The notes beneath the pieces are model-generated. The model searched no databases. It had not been told where the DNA came from and saw only the letters and a list, made by a program, of their open reading frames with translations. Both the position numbers and the translations under genes were made by a program. Positions 12,513 to 14,155 of a stretch of 14,155 nucleotides of DNA are shown here, in pieces (the first letter of the stretch is position 1; the number at the start of each line of letters is the position of its first letter). The stretch is from Bifidobacteriaceae bacterium (GTDB taxonomy: Bacteria; Actinomycetota; Actinomycetes; Actinomycetales; WQXJ01), in contig JAISCU010000205.1 of the NCBI GenBank assembly GCA_031265345.1, positions 1 to 14,155 on the forward strand, read 5' to 3'.

Positions 12513-14102
12513 TTAGGCGTGCCAGATGAACTCGACCCGGCGCGGCAGCAGGCCGGCCCGGTAGGCGCGGCGGCGACTCTGGTAGTCGTCCTCGGTCTCT
12601 CCGCGTCTGCGGGAGACGGAGCAGGGCGCCCCTTCGGGGTGCGGGCCGATGAGCACGGCCTCCAACACGGTGCGGGCGGCGTCGTGCCGCCATTGCGGGC
12701 GACGCCCGTGCCATTCGGAGGCGACAGTGGACAGATCCAGGGAGGCGGTGTCAACGAGCGGGGTCTTGGCGAGGCGCTGCTGGTGCTCGCTCTGGCGGGC
12801 GGTGATCCGCTCCACCAGCCGCGCCCGCTGGCGCATCCAGTCGGCCCGGTCGATGATCCGGTCGTAATGGTCGTCGTCCAACTGGCGCAGCGCCGCCCGG
12901 TCGGCGTCCACCGACAGGGCCAGTTCGTGCCGCTCCTTTGCGGCCGCGGCCTCGTCTTGAGTGCGCCGCTTTGGGTCGAGGCTCACTTGGGCGAACACCG
13001 ACATGAGGGCGTCCTCGATCAGTTCCTCGATCTCGTCCCCGTTCACGCGCCGAGAGCACACCCCGCGTTGCCCGTTCAGGCACACATAGGACGGGCCTTG
13101 CCGCCGCATCGCCGTGCCACAACGGGCGCACCGGATGATCCCGGAAAACGGGTAGACCCGCTTCGCGCCGACGCGCGCCCTGTGCCTCGCCCTGCGCTCG
13201 GCCATGACCGAGTTCACCCTGTCCCACAACTCCGGGGCGAGGATCGGCGCCCAGTTTCCCTGCGTGAGGAGTTCCGGCTCCCCTTCGCGGTCCTGAGAGC
13301 CGTCCGGCCTCACCGGACGGTACGACCGCAGCCCTTTCAACGCCGGGTTCCGGAGGATGCGGACCAGCAGGCTCTCGTTCCACAACCCGCCGTTTACCGT
13401 CCGCTCCCCGCGTTCGTTCCACGTCCGGGTGATCACATAGACGCTCTCCCCGGCCAAGACCCGCTCGGCGGCCTCCCGGACCAGCGCCGCCCGCTCGGGG
13501 ATGACCGCCAAGGTTGACTCGCCCATCACGTATCCGAACGGCGCCCGCCCGCCATGCCACTTGCCCTCCAAAGCCTGCTGACGCGCAGCGCGTTTGACAC
13601 GACGGGCGGTGTCCGCCGATGACTTGTTCGCCATTGCCACCAGCACCCGCGCCATCGCGACATCGGCGTCGGAGTCCAACCGGAGGCTGCCGGTCGTGGA
13701 CGTGACCGTGAACCCGTGGAGCACTTTGGCGTCGATCAAGTCCTCCAGATCGCGCGGGTCGCGCACCGCGCGGTCCAGGTCGTAGGCGACCAGCACGTCC
13801 GCGCCGCCCGCCGCGAGCAACCGGAGCATCGCGCGGAACTTCGGGCGCACCACCCGGCGCACCTTCTCGCCCGACGGCAGGACGATGGTGCGCTGTTTGA
13901 ACGCCGACGTGTCGTTCTCACGGAAGACCTCGGCCACCGTCAACCCCTGGGCCTCGGCGTAAGCGCGGCAGTCGGCCTCCTGCCGGTCCACGCCCTTCTC
14001 CGTCCCTTCCGGATCGTCGCTGATACGGACGTACAACACCGCCCGCCCCGCAACGGCTGTCGTTGTGGCGGATGGCGCCTCCCGCAGCTTGCCCTTGCCC
14101 AT
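12513..14102 (-). CDS. Large serine recombinase (site-specific integrase)
   Basis: 529 residues from the ATG at 14102; the frame is open to a GTG at 14150 (545 residues). I prefer 14102 because GAGGCAGG lies upstream and the resolvase fold needs no further N-terminus. Numbering below is from the longer form. Resolvase/invertase catalytic domain (36-190): nucleophile S44 in VLYVRIS, then DRQEADCRAYA (55-65), and YDLDRAVRDPRDLEDLI (123-139) with the active-site arginines. Recombinase domain (about 200-320): GGRAPFGYVMG and LVRILRNPALKGL. Zinc ribbon with C341, C344, C357 and C365. A helical coiled-coil region (396-450) precedes the C-terminal tail. All parts needed for integration are present. 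Such enzymes integrate elements between attP and attB without host factors and need a directionality factor for excision. It converges with the 73-residue gene. Confidence 0.93.
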   Translation of the reverse strand: MGKGKLREAPSATTTAVAGRAVLYVRISDDPEGTEKGVDRQEADCRAYAEAQGLTVAEVFRENDTSAFKQRTIVLPSGEKVRRVVRPKFRAMLRLLAAGGADVLVAYDLDRAVRDPRDLEDLIDAKVLHGFTVTSTTGSLRLDSDADVAMARVLVAMANKSSADTARRVKRAARQQALEGKWHGGRAPFGYVMGESTLAVIPERAALVREAAERVLAGESVYVITRTWNERGERTVNGGLWNESLLVRILRNPALKGLRSYRPVRPDGSQDREGEPELLTQGNWAPILAPELWDRVNSVMAERRARHRARVGAKRVYPFSGIIRCARCGTAMRRQGPSYVCLNGQRGVCSRRVNGDEIEELIEDALMSVFAQVSLDPKRRTQDEAAAAKERHELALSVDADRAALRQLDDDHYDRIIDRADWMRQRARLVERITARQSEHQQRLAKTPLVDTASLDLSTVASEWHGRRPQWRHDAARTVLEAVLIGPHPEGAPCSVSRRRGETEDDYQSRRRAYRAGLLPRRVEFIWHA

Positions 14103-14155
14103 CTCGTGTGCCTGCCTCTCTACGAGGCGTAGGTACGTTTGGACTCCCACGGGGT

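Larger units (their letters stand above)
11280..14155. mobile_element. Right mobile-element module (serine-recombinase end)
   Basis: The 292-residue protein, the 73-residue protein and a full-length serine recombinase form a set I associate with one terminus of actinobacterial integrative elements. The element's att site was not identified; candidates are the non-coding junction at 10945-11279 or sequence to the right of the window. It may be the other end of the element that carries the relaxase. Confidence 0.5.

Noticed and set aside
12519..13517. 332-codon plus-strand frame over the recombinase
   Set aside because: It is a shadow of the serine recombinase, whose catalytic and zinc-ribbon motifs lie on the minus strand.

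Overview
The window comes from a high-GC actinobacterium. Codons end mostly in G or C, GTG starts are common, and several promoters look leaderless or weak at -35. The combination of a GHKL/LytTR two-component system, a domain-permuted GH3 enzyme and a GH43 enzyme would fit a gut- or plant-fibre-associated lineage such as Bifidobacteriales, Micrococcales or Actinomycetales. I cannot name a species.

Left flank (1-1959), minus then plus strand: the N-terminal 441 residues of a MobF (TrwC-type) conjugative relaxase run off the left edge. Next, divergently transcribed, is a toxin-antitoxin pair made of a ribbon-helix-helix antitoxin and a RelE-type toxin. The relaxase gene is open to the window edge on the minus strand, and the long plus-strand frames over it are shadows.

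Centre (1939-10944): a carbohydrate and cell-surface locus. A LytTR response regulator and its GHKL membrane histidine kinase form a minus-strand operon. Divergent from them is a plus-strand operon of a cytoplasmic GH43 glycosidase, a GtrA-like membrane protein and a large membrane-anchored GH3 glycosidase with swapped catalytic halves. A strong hairpin terminator follows, and then a GT2 glycosyltransferase. The divergent intergenic region carries a 9-bp direct repeat with a 20-bp period, the geometry expected for LytTR regulators. A LacI-type palindrome lies just before the GH3 ribosome binding site. The likely logic is a signal-responsive kinase controlling cleavage and remodelling of a surface or dietary glycan. 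That is inference from context.

Right flank (about 10945-14155): a second mobile-element module. It holds a 292-residue protein with faint sigma-factor-like organisation, an 18-codon micro-ORF and a 73-residue protein chained by 4-nt stop/start overlaps, and a convergent large serine recombinase. The mobile-element genes share one trait: their Shine-Dalgarno sequences lie in, or at the edge of, hairpins. This is strongest for the 292-residue gene and clear for the relaxase. Such hairpins could silence translation from read-through transcripts.

Relaxase and TA on one side and serine recombinase on the other suggest that the glycan locus may be cargo of an integrative mobilizable element. Two separate insertions beside a chromosomal locus would give the same picture, and the attachment sites are not resolved here.
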